Positions 33,674 to 42,818 of a stretch of 64,000 bases of DNA are shown one piece after another. This DNA is from CAXSBA01 sp965277105 (GTDB lineage Bacteria; Spirochaetota; UBA12135; COTS27; CAXSBA01). Both the position numbers and the translations under genes were made by a program. The stretch is taken from the NCBI GenBank assembly GCA_965277105.1, contig OZ255710.1:1488001-1552000 (forward strand), in the 5' to 3' direction. The notes under the pieces were generated by a model, which searched no databases, had not been told where the DNA came from, and saw nothing but the letters and a program-made list of their open reading frames with translations. Position 1 is the stretch's first letter. Every line of letters begins with the position of its first letter.

Positions 33674-35692
33674 ATGACACTAAGCACTGAAAAAAAAATG
33701 CTCTTACTCAATGAAAAACTCACCGGGTATAGTCAAAAATATTTTCAAGAAAACATATCGGAGATTAGTGACTTTGAGTACGACGTGCTTTTTAATGAAT
33801 TAAAAGATTTAGAAAAAAAATTTCCCGGGTATAAAAACTACAACTCCATTATCGACAAAGTGGGTTTTCAATCAAGCAAGGCTTTCCCTTCTTTTGCCCA
33901 TCCAGTCCCTATGAACTCTTTAGACAAGGTAATGGATCGGGAAGAATTTATTGACTTCATAAAAGAAAGAGAAAAAAATCTGCAAGAAAAAATCACCAAT
34001 ATCTTCCTTTCTTTAAAGTTAGATGGGCTAGCTTTAGAGCTAGTCTACCGTGCGGGGAAATTGTTAGTTGGGGCTACGAGAGGAGACGGGACGACCGGAG
34101 AAAACATCACGGAAAACACCAAAATGCTCCAAAATATCCCCTTAACCATTACTCCCTTTGACCCGAGCAACTCTCAAGAACTAATCATCATTCGCGGGGA
34201 AGTTATCTTCCCTAAAAAGGAATTCAACGAAGTTAATCGAAAACTAGAAAAAAAAAACTTACCGCTTTTTTCTAACCCTCGTAACGCCGCTTCCGGAACC
34301 ATGCGCCAGCTTAATCCTAGCATTGTCCAAGAAAGGAATATGGTTTTTTTTGCCTATGAGTTTACCAACTACCAGGATTTTTTAAAAAAAGATGAAAAAT
34401 TAAAAACCCTAGAGCGGCAAGAAGAGTATTTAAAAAACTGGGGGTTTAATACGAATGAATACAACTCGTTTATTACTATCAAACAGGGGTTAAAGAATGC
34501 TTTTGCTTACTACGATTCCTTAGAAGAAAAACGCCATAATCTCCCTTACGAAGTAGATGGCATTGTTATAAAAATCAATAATCAAAACCAACAAAAAAAA
34601 CTAGGGATAATAGGCAATAAACCACGCTATTCAGTTGCGTGGAAATTTCCTCCAGAAGTAAAAATTACGAAATTATTAGATGTAAAATTCCAAGTTGGGC
34701 GCACAGGAAAAATCACCCCTATCGGGGTCCTGGCTCCTATTACTATTGGGGGGGCTTCGGTCCAAAGGGTAACTTTACATAACGAAAGTGAGATTATCTT
34801 AAAAGACATTCACATTAATGACTACGTGGAAATCACTCGCTCGGGAGATGTTATCCCCAAAGTACTCAAAGCCTTAAAAGAAAAAAGAGGAGCGGATGTT
34901 AGAAAAATTATTTTCCCCCAAAACTGCCCCATTTGCCATCAGGCACTAACCAAAAGTAGCGCTAAACTAATCTTCTGCTCTAACGCTGAATGCCTTAGTA
35001 AGCAATATAAAAACATTATTCACTTCGGCTCTAAAGAGGCTATGAATATAGACGGGATAGGAGAAGAAGTGATAAAAGAGCTTATCGACCAAGGCAAAAT
35101 AAAAAGCATCGTTGATCTATACAAACTAACTGGCGAAGACTTTGATGAATTTCCTCGGATGGGAGAGAAGCTAAAAGAAAAATATCTGCACGCCATTCAT
35201 AGTTCTAAAAAAATTAGTCTAGGCAAATTTATTTACGCTTTAAGCATTCGCGGGGTCGGGCAAAAAACTGCTAACAACTTAGCCAATAAATTTCAAAAGA
35301 TCGACCAGCTGTTTTTTATTAGCAGAGAAAATCTAAAAGAAATTCACGAAATTGGAGAAATCCTTACCCAGGATATTTTTACTTTCTTTAATAAACCCCA
35401 AAACGTTACTATGATAAAAGAGCTGATAGAATTAGGGGTGAAAATTACGTATCAAAAAAAGCAGGAAAAATTAAGCCATAAAAAAATCTTATTCACGGGC
35501 ACGTTAAGCCTCCCGCGAAACATTGTTAAAGGTCAAGCCGAGAACTTAGGGGCGGAAATTGTTTCTACTGTTAGTAAAAGTCTCGACTACTTAGTAGCTG
35601 GCGAAAAACCTGGCTCCAAGAAAAAAAAAGCCGAAGAACTAGGCATCCGCATTTTAAACGAAAAAGAGTTTAACGATCTCATTGGCCATTAA
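33674..35692 (+). CDS. ligA: NAD-dependent DNA ligase LigA
   Basis: A 672-residue replicative ligase. The N-terminal Ia domain has SDFEYDVLFNELKDLE near residue 32. The adenylated Lys lies in SLKLDGLALELVY near residue 114. Also present are GDGTTGENITENTKML, NPRNAASGTMRQL near residue 201 and KFPPEVKITKLLDVKFQVGR-like OB text near residue 320. The C4 zinc finger is near residues 415-437, helix-hairpin-helix repeats follow, and a BRCT domain starts near HKKILFTGTLSL (residue 602). The length is normal. lnt starts 6 bp downstream. Confidence 0.97.
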   Translation: MTLSTEKKMLLLNEKLTGYSQKYFQENISEISDFEYDVLFNELKDLEKKFPGYKNYNSIIDKVGFQSSKAFPSFAHPVPMNSLDKVMDREEFIDFIKEREKNLQEKITNIFLSLKLDGLALELVYRAGKLLVGATRGDGTTGENITENTKMLQNIPLTITPFDPSNSQELIIIRGEVIFPKKEFNEVNRKLEKKNLPLFSNPRNAASGTMRQLNPSIVQERNMVFFAYEFTNYQDFLKKDEKLKTLERQEEYLKNWGFNTNEYNSFITIKQGLKNAFAYYDSLEEKRHNLPYEVDGIVIKINNQNQQKKLGIIGNKPRYSVAWKFPPEVKITKLLDVKFQVGRTGKITPIGVLAPITIGGASVQRVTLHNESEIILKDIHINDYVEITRSGDVIPKVLKALKEKRGADVRKIIFPQNCPICHQALTKSSAKLIFCSNAECLSKQYKNIIHFGSKEAMNIDGIGEEVIKELIDQGKIKSIVDLYKLTGEDFDEFPRMGEKLKEKYLHAIHSSKKISLGKFIYALSIRGVGQKTANNLANKFQKIDQLFFISRENLKEIHEIGEILTQDIFTFFNKPQNVTMIKELIELGVKITYQKKQEKLSHKKILFTGTLSLPRNIVKGQAENLGAEIVSTVSKSLDYLVAGEKPGSKKKKAEELGIRILNEKEFNDLIGH

Positions 35693-35698
35693 CCCCTA

Positions 35699-37450
35699 AT
35701 GAAAAAACCTAAATTTATTTTAAGTCTAGGGCTCACTCTCTTATCTTCTTTATTGATGATCCTAGCTTTTCCCGAGTTCAATGCTTTTTATTTTGGCTTT
35801 GTCGCTTTAGTGCCTTTATTTATCGTCTTAGAGCTAGAGAAAAGTTTATTCAAGGTTTTTTTATTTATAGAAACATTTGTCTTAATTTTTTACTCGTATT
35901 TGATTTTTTGGATTGAGGGGTTTCATCCTCTAGCGTTGCCGGGAGTGCTCATTTATTTGTTGATTATTTATCCAATTCCTTTTTTTCTTTATAAAATATT
36001 TAAAAGAAGTAACCAGCACTCGTTAGCTAATGTTTTTTTACTCACTTGCTTTCTAACTCTTTTCGAAACTTTGAGGAATGTAGGTTTTATGAAATTCCCT
36101 TATGGTAATATCGCTTATAGCCAGTATGAATTTTTACCCTTTATTCAAATAGTAGAAATTGTCGGTCCTCTGGGGATTTCTTTTTTTCTTTACTTTTTTA
36201 ATGGGTGTGTGGCTACTTTTATCATCAAAGCGATTATTAATAAAAATTTCTCTAAGAAATCAATCTTTCATTTTGTTTTTAACCGAGTTGTTTTTGCGTT
36301 AATTATTTTTGGGGCTATTTATGTTTATGGAATTAAAAAACTCCACTTTTACCAAGCAGAAGAAGAAAATCTTAAATTAGATAAAAAAGCTACGAAAATT
36401 ACCCTTGGGCTAGTCCAACCTTGGTTTGACTACAACCAATCTTGGAATGAAAAAACAAAAAAAGAGTTGTATGACAAACTCATTAATCAAACTTTTAAAA
36501 TTGCTAAAGAAGACATTGATCTAATCATCTGGCCAGAAACAGCTATTTTAGATTATTACGATTATCAAGTTAAAAACAACCTTAATAGCTTATCGACAGC
36601 CAGAGAGTTTTATGATTTTTTTCAAGCTTTTGGCAAGCAATATAAAAATACTCAATTTTTAGTGGGGAGTTCTGATTTTGAAATTAGTACTAATGAAATT
36701 GCAGCCAAGGAAGACGACTTCCCCACTTCTGCTAAAGACGCCAAAACTGGTTACTATGAAAATACCATTAAACAGTACAATAGCATTTTTTTAATTAACC
36801 AAAATGGCGAAGTAATCGACAAAAGTGGCAAGGTGAATTTAGTAGGCTTCGCCGAGCACTTTCCTTATACCTGGTTATTTCGCTATATTCCTCTATTAGA
36901 AAAATCATTAGACGAAGCTCAAGCTAGCAGTTTCTCTCCTTTCCCTGAAATAAAAACTATTAATTTCTCCAAAGGAGATTTTGGAACTTTAGTTTGTTAT
37001 GATAGCGTTTTCCCTGAACTATCCAGACTTTTAGTTTTAAAAGGAGCCAAGTTTTTGGTGATTATCACTAACGACGCCTGGAGCTATTCCACTAGGTCGC
37101 AAATTATTCATCACTCTTTTAGTATTTTTCGAGCTATTGAAAATCGTAGGCATGTGGCAAGAGTTGGGAACGCCGGCGTTACGACCATTATCTCTCCCGA
37201 TGGCCAAGCCAAAGATAAAACCTTAGCAATGTTTGTCGAAGACAGCATGGTGAGTAGTTTTTTTCTGCCGGACAAACCAGTGTTGACTTTTTATTCGCTT
37301 TATGGGAATGCCATTCTCTACGCTTTTATTTTACTATTTATGATAAATTATTTTGGGTTAATGGGGCTACTTTTCCTGCCTTTGAAAATTATCAAAACTA
37401 TACTTGCTTTACTTAAAAAAAACAAATTTAAAAACAATTCCAATACTTAA
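35699..37450 (+). CDS. lnt: Apolipoprotein N-acyltransferase
   Basis: Lnt adds the third acyl chain to lipoproteins in the inner membrane. The 583-residue protein has six or so N-terminal hydrophobic segments, one with the family's PYGNIAYSQY near residue 131. The periplasmic nitrilase domain has catalytic Glu in LIIWPETAI near residue 278, Lys in SGKVNLVGFAEHFPY near residue 378, and Cys in LVCYDSVFPE near residue 436. A last transmembrane helix lies near 535-560. It is one of the longer Lnt proteins. It fits a window rich in lipoprotein genes; a lipoprotein gene follows by 5 bp. Confidence 0.94.
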   Translation: MKKPKFILSLGLTLLSSLLMILAFPEFNAFYFGFVALVPLFIVLELEKSLFKVFLFIETFVLIFYSYLIFWIEGFHPLALPGVLIYLLIIYPIPFFLYKIFKRSNQHSLANVFLLTCFLTLFETLRNVGFMKFPYGNIAYSQYEFLPFIQIVEIVGPLGISFFLYFFNGCVATFIIKAIINKNFSKKSIFHFVFNRVVFALIIFGAIYVYGIKKLHFYQAEEENLKLDKKATKITLGLVQPWFDYNQSWNEKTKKELYDKLINQTFKIAKEDIDLIIWPETAILDYYDYQVKNNLNSLSTAREFYDFFQAFGKQYKNTQFLVGSSDFEISTNEIAAKEDDFPTSAKDAKTGYYENTIKQYNSIFLINQNGEVIDKSGKVNLVGFAEHFPYTWLFRYIPLLEKSLDEAQASSFSPFPEIKTINFSKGDFGTLVCYDSVFPELSRLLVLKGAKFLVIITNDAWSYSTRSQIIHHSFSIFRAIENRRHVARVGNAGVTTIISPDGQAKDKTLAMFVEDSMVSSFFLPDKPVLTFYSLYGNAILYAFILLFMINYFGLMGLLFLPLKIIKTILALLKKNKFKNNSNT

Positions 37451-37455
37451 AAAAA

Positions 37456-38040
37456 ATGAAAAAAAACTATTGCTTAATTTTAGGATTATTATTTTTCTAC
37501 TTCATCGTTAGTTGCAATCGTAGCGCTCCTGGTTATGATATTAATAAAGTTATAAATGCTTCCAACGGATGGCTTAGCGATAATATTTACCAACTATCGC
37601 TTTTCGGTGAATGGAATAGGAATTTATATTATCCAGTAGGAGAAAATCCAATTCCTGGTAAAATAGCAAAAAGTGGTTTTGATTTAAGGAAACAAGCTGA
37701 GGCCGTCATTTTTAGTCGAGTGAAAGCTGTATTTGATGATAAGCTCAGGAAAATTATACAAGATCAAGTCCCGGAGTCCACTAGCGGCATCATTATAGAT
37801 CAGGCTATAAATAATAACCTAAGAAAAATAGTATTAAAACTTTTCATTATAGAAAAAGCTTACTCTAAAGAACACGACGCCTATATTTTAGCTCAAATTG
37901 AATACCCTAATTTAAAACTATTAGTAAAAAAGGCTGCTGAAGAAGTAGAACAAATTATCCAAAAAGAAAGGAATAAAAATCAGCCTGAAGACTCCCTTGA
38001 AGATACGATAATAACGAATTTAAACTCCACAAATAATTAA
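37456..38040 (+). CDS. Hypothetical lipoprotein downstream of lnt
   Basis: A 194-residue lipoprotein with lipobox YFIVSC and Cys20. The mature part is mixed helix and strand, with NASNGWLSDNIYQLSLFGEW near residue 34 and a charged helical C-terminus. I do not recognise the family. The five-base spacing to lnt indicates one transcript (ligA-lnt-this gene). Confidence 0.7.
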   Translation: MKKNYCLILGLLFFYFIVSCNRSAPGYDINKVINASNGWLSDNIYQLSLFGEWNRNLYYPVGENPIPGKIAKSGFDLRKQAEAVIFSRVKAVFDDKLRKIIQDQVPESTSGIIIDQAINNNLRKIVLKLFIIEKAYSKEHDAYILAQIEYPNLKLLVKKAAEEVEQIIQKERNKNQPEDSLEDTIITNLNSTNN

Positions 38041-38133
38041 TAAATCAGACAATCAAAACCCTAATACTTAAAATCATCTCGCTTGACTAAAATAAGCATA
38101 GTTGAAGCTAATTTTTATTGAGCATCTCTCCTC

Positions 38134-39642
38134 CTATTCCCCTATAAAGCCTTCTCCCTCTTTTGCATTTTCACCAAAATAGCGCTCAATGCACTTCTGA
38201 TAAGATCCTTCTTTTGATACAGGGAATTGCGTGTTATACTTAACTTCTTTGCACCCTACTTCCCAAATAGTTTTACCATCATCTGTTTCACCTTTCCACT
38301 TCCATAATCTGTCCCAATATTTATTTTCTTCTGTGGTATTTTCTTCTGTGGTATTTTCTTCTGTGGTATTTTCTTCTGTGGTATTTTCTTCTGTGGCATT
38401 TTCACCAAAATGATGTTTTACGCACTTTTCATAGTCACCTTCTTTAAATGCACTAAATGGGCCTTGGTAGGTAACTCTTTGGCAAGTTGGGCCATCCCAT
38501 GATCTTTCCCAATAAGCTTTTATAGACCCTGTCCCCCCCTCTCTAAACTGCTGCATACCAGCACACCCAAGCACTTCATCTTCTTTAATTTCACTACCTA
38601 AGTATTGGGAAATAGCCTTGTAGTAATCAGCCCTATTTTGTGCTTTTTCATTTTCAACTGCACCCCCACATTCAACTCCCCCATTAATAATCATTGTTGT
38701 CACTCCAAAACTTCTAGCCACTAAACCATCTCTTTCGTCATCTGCATTCGGTTCCCAAAAACCAACAACCACATCATGCATACTGGGTTTAGGGGATTGC
38801 GGTGTCATATAAAACCAAATGGCACTAGCAAAACCAAGCCATCCTTCTTCAGCTACCCTCTCAGGATTCTTCAGCAAAACATTCACATCATCAAACATAA
38901 GATCGCTAAAAGGACCATAATTAAAGTTATAACTTAACTGCTTTGGCCCCCTGCCATAGTACTTAACTCCTGCAGGACAAGGCCAAGCTTCTCCTTGCCA
39001 AGTGCTAGGCTCGCAAGTAGCTCCTCTATATGCACAGGCTTCCGGATCCTGAGACTCAAGACAACCAAGCTCTGTAACATGATACAATGCCTGCCTCCAT
39101 TTTGGATATTCATTTTCAGGTAATCCGGCCCCTGTTTCTTGGGCAAAATGAGCAAAAATTGTGATAATTTCTTTTTTACAAACCTCGTCATCACTCAGGT
39201 CCATATCCGAAGCTTTTTCTCCACAAATTTTAGGATATTTAGCAATTGACTTTAAGAATTCTTCATAAGCATAAACTTCATTTCTAAGAGGAAAAAGGTA
39301 TCCCCAATTTTCTTCGGATATAATTCTCATAACCCTCTGCACATTTTCGTGATTATTATTAGAATTTTCTAAATCCACTTTTGGAATCCCAGGTCTAGGT
39401 TTAGCAGACGCAATTATCCTTTGAAGTTCTTGCTCTAAAACTGGGGTATTTGTTTCGGTATTTGTTTCGGTATTTGTTTCGGTATTTGTTTCGGTATTTG
39501 TTTCGGTATTTGTTTCGGTATTTGTTTCGGTATTTGTTTCGGTATTTGTTTCGGTATTTGGGGTTGCTCCTGAATCATTACAAGCAATTATCAATACTAG
39601 TATAACTAATAACAAAATAAATTTTAAAATTATTTTCACCAT
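38134..39642 (-). CDS. Lipoprotein GH19 chitinase with repeat linkers and two C-terminal modules
   Basis: A 502-residue lipoprotein with lipobox LIIAC and Cys21. After a Thr/Asn/Glu repeat linker (residues ~29-65) comes a GH19 catalytic domain. The general-acid region is ITIFAHFAQETGAGLPEN near residue 167 and the signature is YYGRGPKQLSYNFNYGPFS near residue 229. Further matches are AIWFYMTPQSPKPSMHDV near residue 272 and FGVTTMIINGGVECGG near residue 313. Two short aromatic modules follow (YWERSWDGPTCQRVTYQG and YWDRLWKW), both closing with EGxYxKCxxxxFGENA. They are separated by an EENTT repeat and may be carbohydrate-binding. It is predicted to cleave chitin at the cell surface. The gene looks accessory. 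Confidence 0.88.
   Translation of the reverse strand: MVKIILKFILLLVILVLIIACNDSGATPNTETNTETNTETNTETNTETNTETNTETNTETNTETNTPVLEQELQRIIASAKPRPGIPKVDLENSNNNHENVQRVMRIISEENWGYLFPLRNEVYAYEEFLKSIAKYPKICGEKASDMDLSDDEVCKKEIITIFAHFAQETGAGLPENEYPKWRQALYHVTELGCLESQDPEACAYRGATCEPSTWQGEAWPCPAGVKYYGRGPKQLSYNFNYGPFSDLMFDDVNVLLKNPERVAEEGWLGFASAIWFYMTPQSPKPSMHDVVVGFWEPNADDERDGLVARSFGVTTMIINGGVECGGAVENEKAQNRADYYKAISQYLGSEIKEDEVLGCAGMQQFREGGTGSIKAYWERSWDGPTCQRVTYQGPFSAFKEGDYEKCVKHHFGENATEENTTEENTTEENTTEENTTEENKYWDRLWKWKGETDDGKTIWEVGCKEVKYNTQFPVSKEGSYQKCIERYFGENAKEGEGFIGE
38323..38402. repeat. 15-bp tandem repeat in the chitinase gene (five copies)
   Basis: TTCTTCTGTGGTATT occurs five times head to tail (the last copy with GCATT), encoding EENTT units between the two C-terminal modules. 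The period of 15 keeps the frame. Confidence 0.95.
39445..39560. repeat. 12-bp tandem repeat in the chitinase gene (about nine copies)
   Basis: TTTGTTTCGGTA repeats about nine times without mismatch, encoding NTET units just after the lipidated Cys. It is probably a flexible stalk. Confidence 0.95.
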
Positions 39643-39830
39643 TTCTTTTTTACGAATTATACAATAAAATAAATGGGGAGAAGTTTAAAAATTATCACCT
39701 GAACAATATAAATTAGTAAAATTTATATTTATTATAGCCTTCTGAAGTTGCTGCTTTTTTAAAAAAAAAGTAGTAAAACTAAAATTCATATTACAATTTA
39801 TTTCAATTCTTTTATTAGAATACGCTGAAT

Positions 39831-39922
39831 GGAGAGATGGCTGAGTGGTCTAAAGCAGCGGTTTGCTAAATCGTCGTAGGAGGCAACTCTTACCGCGGGT
39901 TCGAATCCCGCTCTCTCCGCCA
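39831..39922 (+). tRNA. tRNA-Ser(GCU)
   Basis: A class II tRNA: acceptor GGAGAGA/TCTCTCC, D arm, anticodon stem GCGGT/ATCGT with loop TTGCTAA (anticodon GCT), long variable arm TAGGAGGCAACTCTTA, T arm GCGGG TTCGAAT CCCGC, discriminator G and encoded CCA (39920-39922). Remnant genes follow directly. Confidence 0.97.
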
Positions 39923-39941
39923 TTTATTTTTTATTAAAAAA

Positions 39942-40088
39942 TAATTCTCACGCGGGCTAGAAGCACTCAAAAATTTTACTTCCCCGGAACAACTATTTTA
40001 TAAACTTAAAAATGGCTATTTTGCCTATGCTTCTAAAGAAAAAACTAATGAAAAAAACTGGCACCACAACAAGTGCTTTTGGCACTAA
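39942..40088 (+). pseudogene. Short orphan coding remnant after tRNA-Ser
   Basis: An open stretch with no start codon reads LEALKNFTSPEQLFYKLKNG and ends in KCFWH and a TAA at 40086. The composition looks protein-like, but I do not recognise it. It lies between tRNA-Ser and a broken methyltransferase, so it may be the last piece of a lost restriction gene or other cargo. Confidence 0.3.
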
Positions 40089-40189
40089 GGGAAGGGTTAA
40101 TCATAATTCGGAAAAGTTTTATAATTCCAAACTATACAAAAATTTAAAAAATCCAAAATTGATATACTAAAGAAATTAATCAATTTCCA

Positions 40190-40959
40190 TTGCAATTTTT
40201 AAATAAAATTATATTAAGGAATGCAGAAGACATGTCCATCATCCCTAATAATTCTTTACATTTAATGGTTACCTCTCCTCCTTATAATGCTGCAAAAGAA
40301 TATGATAATGATTTATCATTAAAAGAATATTTAACGTTACTTAGAAACGTTTTTAAATAAGCTTATCGAGTACTGGTGAATGGAGGTAGGGCGTGTATTA
40401 ATATTGCTAATCTTGGGAGAAAACCATATATTCCTTTGAGCAACTATATTTCTAAAATTATGCTTGATTTAGGTTTTAATATGAGAGGGGAAATTATTTG
40501 GGATAAAGCAGCAAGCGCAAGTTCTTCTACGGCCTGGAGAAGCTGGATGTCTGCTTCTAACTCTACATTAAGAGACATTCACGAATATATTTTAATTTTT
40601 TCTAAAGGAAATTATAAAAGAGAAAGAAGTAAAAAAGAAAAAAAGAAAAAGAAAATACTATTTTAAAAGAAGATTTTATAAAGTGGACAAAATCCATTTG
40701 GACATTTAACGCAGAATCAGCCAAAAAGATAAAACATCCTGCTCCATTTCCTATACAACTCCCTTTTAGGTTAATTCAATTATTTTCTTTTACCCAAGAT
40801 ATAATATTAGATCCTTTTATGGGAAGTGGCTCAACTGGCATTGCTGCTTTAGAGTCTAATAGAAATTTTATAGGATTTGATAACAATAAAGAATATGTTG
40901 ATTTAGCTAAAAAAAGAATCCTCCCCTATAGAAATTTATTAAAATTTAATAAAACCTAA
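40190..40959 (+). pseudogene. Broken N4-cytosine/N6-adenine-type DNA methyltransferase
   Basis: The frame reads NKIILRNAEDMSIIPNNSLH, then the catalytic motif TSPPYN near 40275. An in-frame TAA at 40358-40360 interrupts FK*AYRVLVNGG. The coding then continues to WDKAASASSSTAWRSW, and a frameshift in an A-rich run near 40630-40660 shifts it to the frame that carries DPFMGSGSTG (40812-40841) and ends at 40959. SPPY and FxGSGST are the hallmarks of beta-type amino methyltransferases; SPPY favours m4C. One nonsense and one frameshift make it a pseudogene. No intact restriction gene is adjacent. Confidence 0.85.
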
Positions 40960-41019
40960 AAAAGTTAATATTTTTTTAATAAATTTTATCTAAAAATATT
41001 TAAGGTTAATCACTAATAG

Positions 41020-42252
41020 TTACATTATTCCCTTAAAACTTTGCTCCAAGTCTTCTAATAGATCCGAGCTATCCTCTATCCCTACTGATAAGCGAATTAA
41101 ATTTTCATCCACCCCGATTTTTTTTTTTTCACTCGTGCTTGCTTCGTGGAAGATGGTTTGAGTTACGGGTATAGAAAGGGTTCGGTTATCCCCCAAATGG
41201 CTAGCTCGCAAAATAAGTTTAAAGTTATCGCAAAACTCTAATGGCTTTTTCTTCACTTTAAAAGACAACAAAGCCCCAAAATGGCGATAATATTTTTTAG
41301 CCACTTTATGCTGGGGATGTTTTTCTAAACCAGGGTAATGGACATACTCGATAGCCGGGTGTTCGTTTAAATAACGGGCAATGATTGACGCATTTTGACA
41401 TTGCTTTTCCATCCTTAAAGCTAGCGTCTCTAGCCCTAGAGAAATGCTATGGGCTGATTCGGGGGCTAGGGTTGCTCCCATGTCGCGAAGCCCTCTTTTG
41501 CGAATCTGCGTCATAAAAGGATTACGACTTTTTTGATACCTAGAATAAATATTTTTCTCCTTATCCCATGGGTAATTTCCCAAGTCAGTTATCGCTCCAC
41601 CTAAAACCGCCCCATGTCCAGCGATATATTTGGTTAAAGAATTTAAACTAATAGAAAAGCCGAGTTTTTGTGGCTGGAAAAGAAAAGCCGAAGTTAAAGT
41701 ATTATCAATAACCGAAACGATTTTTTTTTTATATAAAATTTCTGCTATTTTTTCCCATTCTGGAATTTGGTTGTTGGGATTAGCGATGGTCTCAAGAAAA
41801 AAAAGTTTGGTGTTTTTTTTAATTTTTTTTTTTACTTCACTTGCTTTAGTAACGTTGACAAAATCCACTTCTATCCCTAGACGAATAAGCGTTTTAAAAA
41901 AGTTATAAGTATTACCAAACAAAAACCAACTCGCTAAAACGTGATCGCCTTTTTTTAAAAAAGCTAGGCAAGTAGCAGCAATCGCCGCCATCCCAGTAGC
42001 GAAACAAATGCTTTCTCTCCCTTGCTCTAAAATGGTGATTTTTTTTTCTAAATCGGCAATTTTAGGGCTAGCTGCTCGACTATAAGTAAAGCCTTTTAAC
42101 TTTCCCTGAAAAGCAGCTATGAGATCTTGGGTTTTTTGATAGTGGAAGGTAACTGAAGGATCAACCGGAGCGTGAATTCCTTGACTAAAATTATTACTCT
42201 CATAAGAATGAAGAATGCGAGTGCTTATTTTTTTTTTGCTTTTTTTTTCCAT
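41020..42252 (-). CDS. PLP-dependent trans-sulfuration enzyme (Cys/Met metabolism family)
   Basis: A 410-residue member of the cystathionine gamma-synthase / gamma-lyase / O-acetylhomoserine sulfhydrylase family. The PLP Lys is in NSLTKYIAGHGAVLGG near residue 218. Others are FTYSRAASPKIADLEKK near residue 56 (active-site Tyr and Arg), CFATGMAAIAA near residue 83, and LRASHLGDNRTLSIP near residue 357. The catalytic flavour (synthase, lyase or sulfhydrylase) cannot be told from sequence alone. It is divergent from the SpoU methyltransferase. Confidence 0.88.
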   Translation of the reverse strand: MEKKSKKKISTRILHSYESNNFSQGIHAPVDPSVTFHYQKTQDLIAAFQGKLKGFTYSRAASPKIADLEKKITILEQGRESICFATGMAAIAATCLAFLKKGDHVLASWFLFGNTYNFFKTLIRLGIEVDFVNVTKASEVKKKIKKNTKLFFLETIANPNNQIPEWEKIAEILYKKKIVSVIDNTLTSAFLFQPQKLGFSISLNSLTKYIAGHGAVLGGAITDLGNYPWDKEKNIYSRYQKSRNPFMTQIRKRGLRDMGATLAPESAHSISLGLETLALRMEKQCQNASIIARYLNEHPAIEYVHYPGLEKHPQHKVAKKYYRHFGALLSFKVKKKPLEFCDNFKLILRASHLGDNRTLSIPVTQTIFHEASTSEKKKIGVDENLIRLSVGIEDSSDLLEDLEQSFKGIM

Positions 42253-42284
42253 CTTAATTAGTTTATTAGATAAGATAACTATAT

Positions 42285-42290
42285 TATAAT
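42285..42290 (+). promoter_or_regulatory. -10 element in the divergent spacer before trmH-like gene
   Basis: TATAAT 14 bp before the ATG at 42304, with a weak TTTATT 17 bp upstream. The spacer of 51 bp must also hold the promoter of the opposite gene. Confidence 0.4.
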
Positions 42291-42303
42291 ATATAGAAAA
42301 GCG

Positions 42304-42777
42304 ATGCCTATGCTAAAGTTATTCTTTTACTCGCCCAAACACTTGGAAAATCTAGCAGCTATTGTTCGCACTTTAGAAGTTTTTGGTATTAGAGAAGTCT
42401 ATGTTTATGATAGCTATAACGTTGTTCTAGAAAACTATGGCAAAGCTTATAAAAGGAAACTGAATAAAATATCTTCCGGTTCTTATAAGTATATTAAATT
42501 TCATAGGATAGTTGAACCACTAGATTTTATTAAAAAGTATCCTCATCGAGTTATTGCTAGTGTTTTGAAAAATCATACCGCTATTTTATCGGATTTTAAA
42601 TTTGAAAATAACGACCTCCTTTTAATGGGCAATGAAACCGTCGGGCTCCCCGAGGAAGTAATTGCTAAAGCCCAAGTGAAACTCAAAATCCCTCAAGCCG
42701 GCGAAACCGAAAGCTTGAACTTAGGCATTGCTACGGGGATTTTTATTTATGAATGGGCTAAGCAAAAAATAAGCTAA
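42304..42777 (+). CDS. SpoU/TrmH family RNA 2'-O-methyltransferase
   Basis: A 157-residue SPOUT methyltransferase. It begins LKLFFYSPKHLENLAAIVRT, with the family Asn/Arg region. The knot is visible as LLMGNETVGLPEEVIAKA near residue 101 and IPQAGETESLNLGIATGIFIYEW near residue 127. It lacks the N-terminal substrate-binding extension of larger members, resembling the TrmL/small TrmH size class. Target nucleotide unknown. It is the first gene of a run through bshA. Confidence 0.88.
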   Translation: MPMLKLFFYSPKHLENLAAIVRTLEVFGIREVYVYDSYNVVLENYGKAYKRKLNKISSGSYKYIKFHRIVEPLDFIKKYPHRVIASVLKNHTAILSDFKFENNDLLLMGNETVGLPEEVIAKAQVKLKIPQAGETESLNLGIATGIFIYEWAKQKIS

Positions 42778-42818
42778 GCAAAATTATTAAAACCAACTAA
42801 ACAAAAGGATTATAAAAA

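Noticed and set aside
40376..40666. 96-codon frame as an intact gene
   Set aside because: It is the middle piece of the broken methyltransferase. Motifs before its start and after its end belong to the same protein, separated by a stop and a frameshift.
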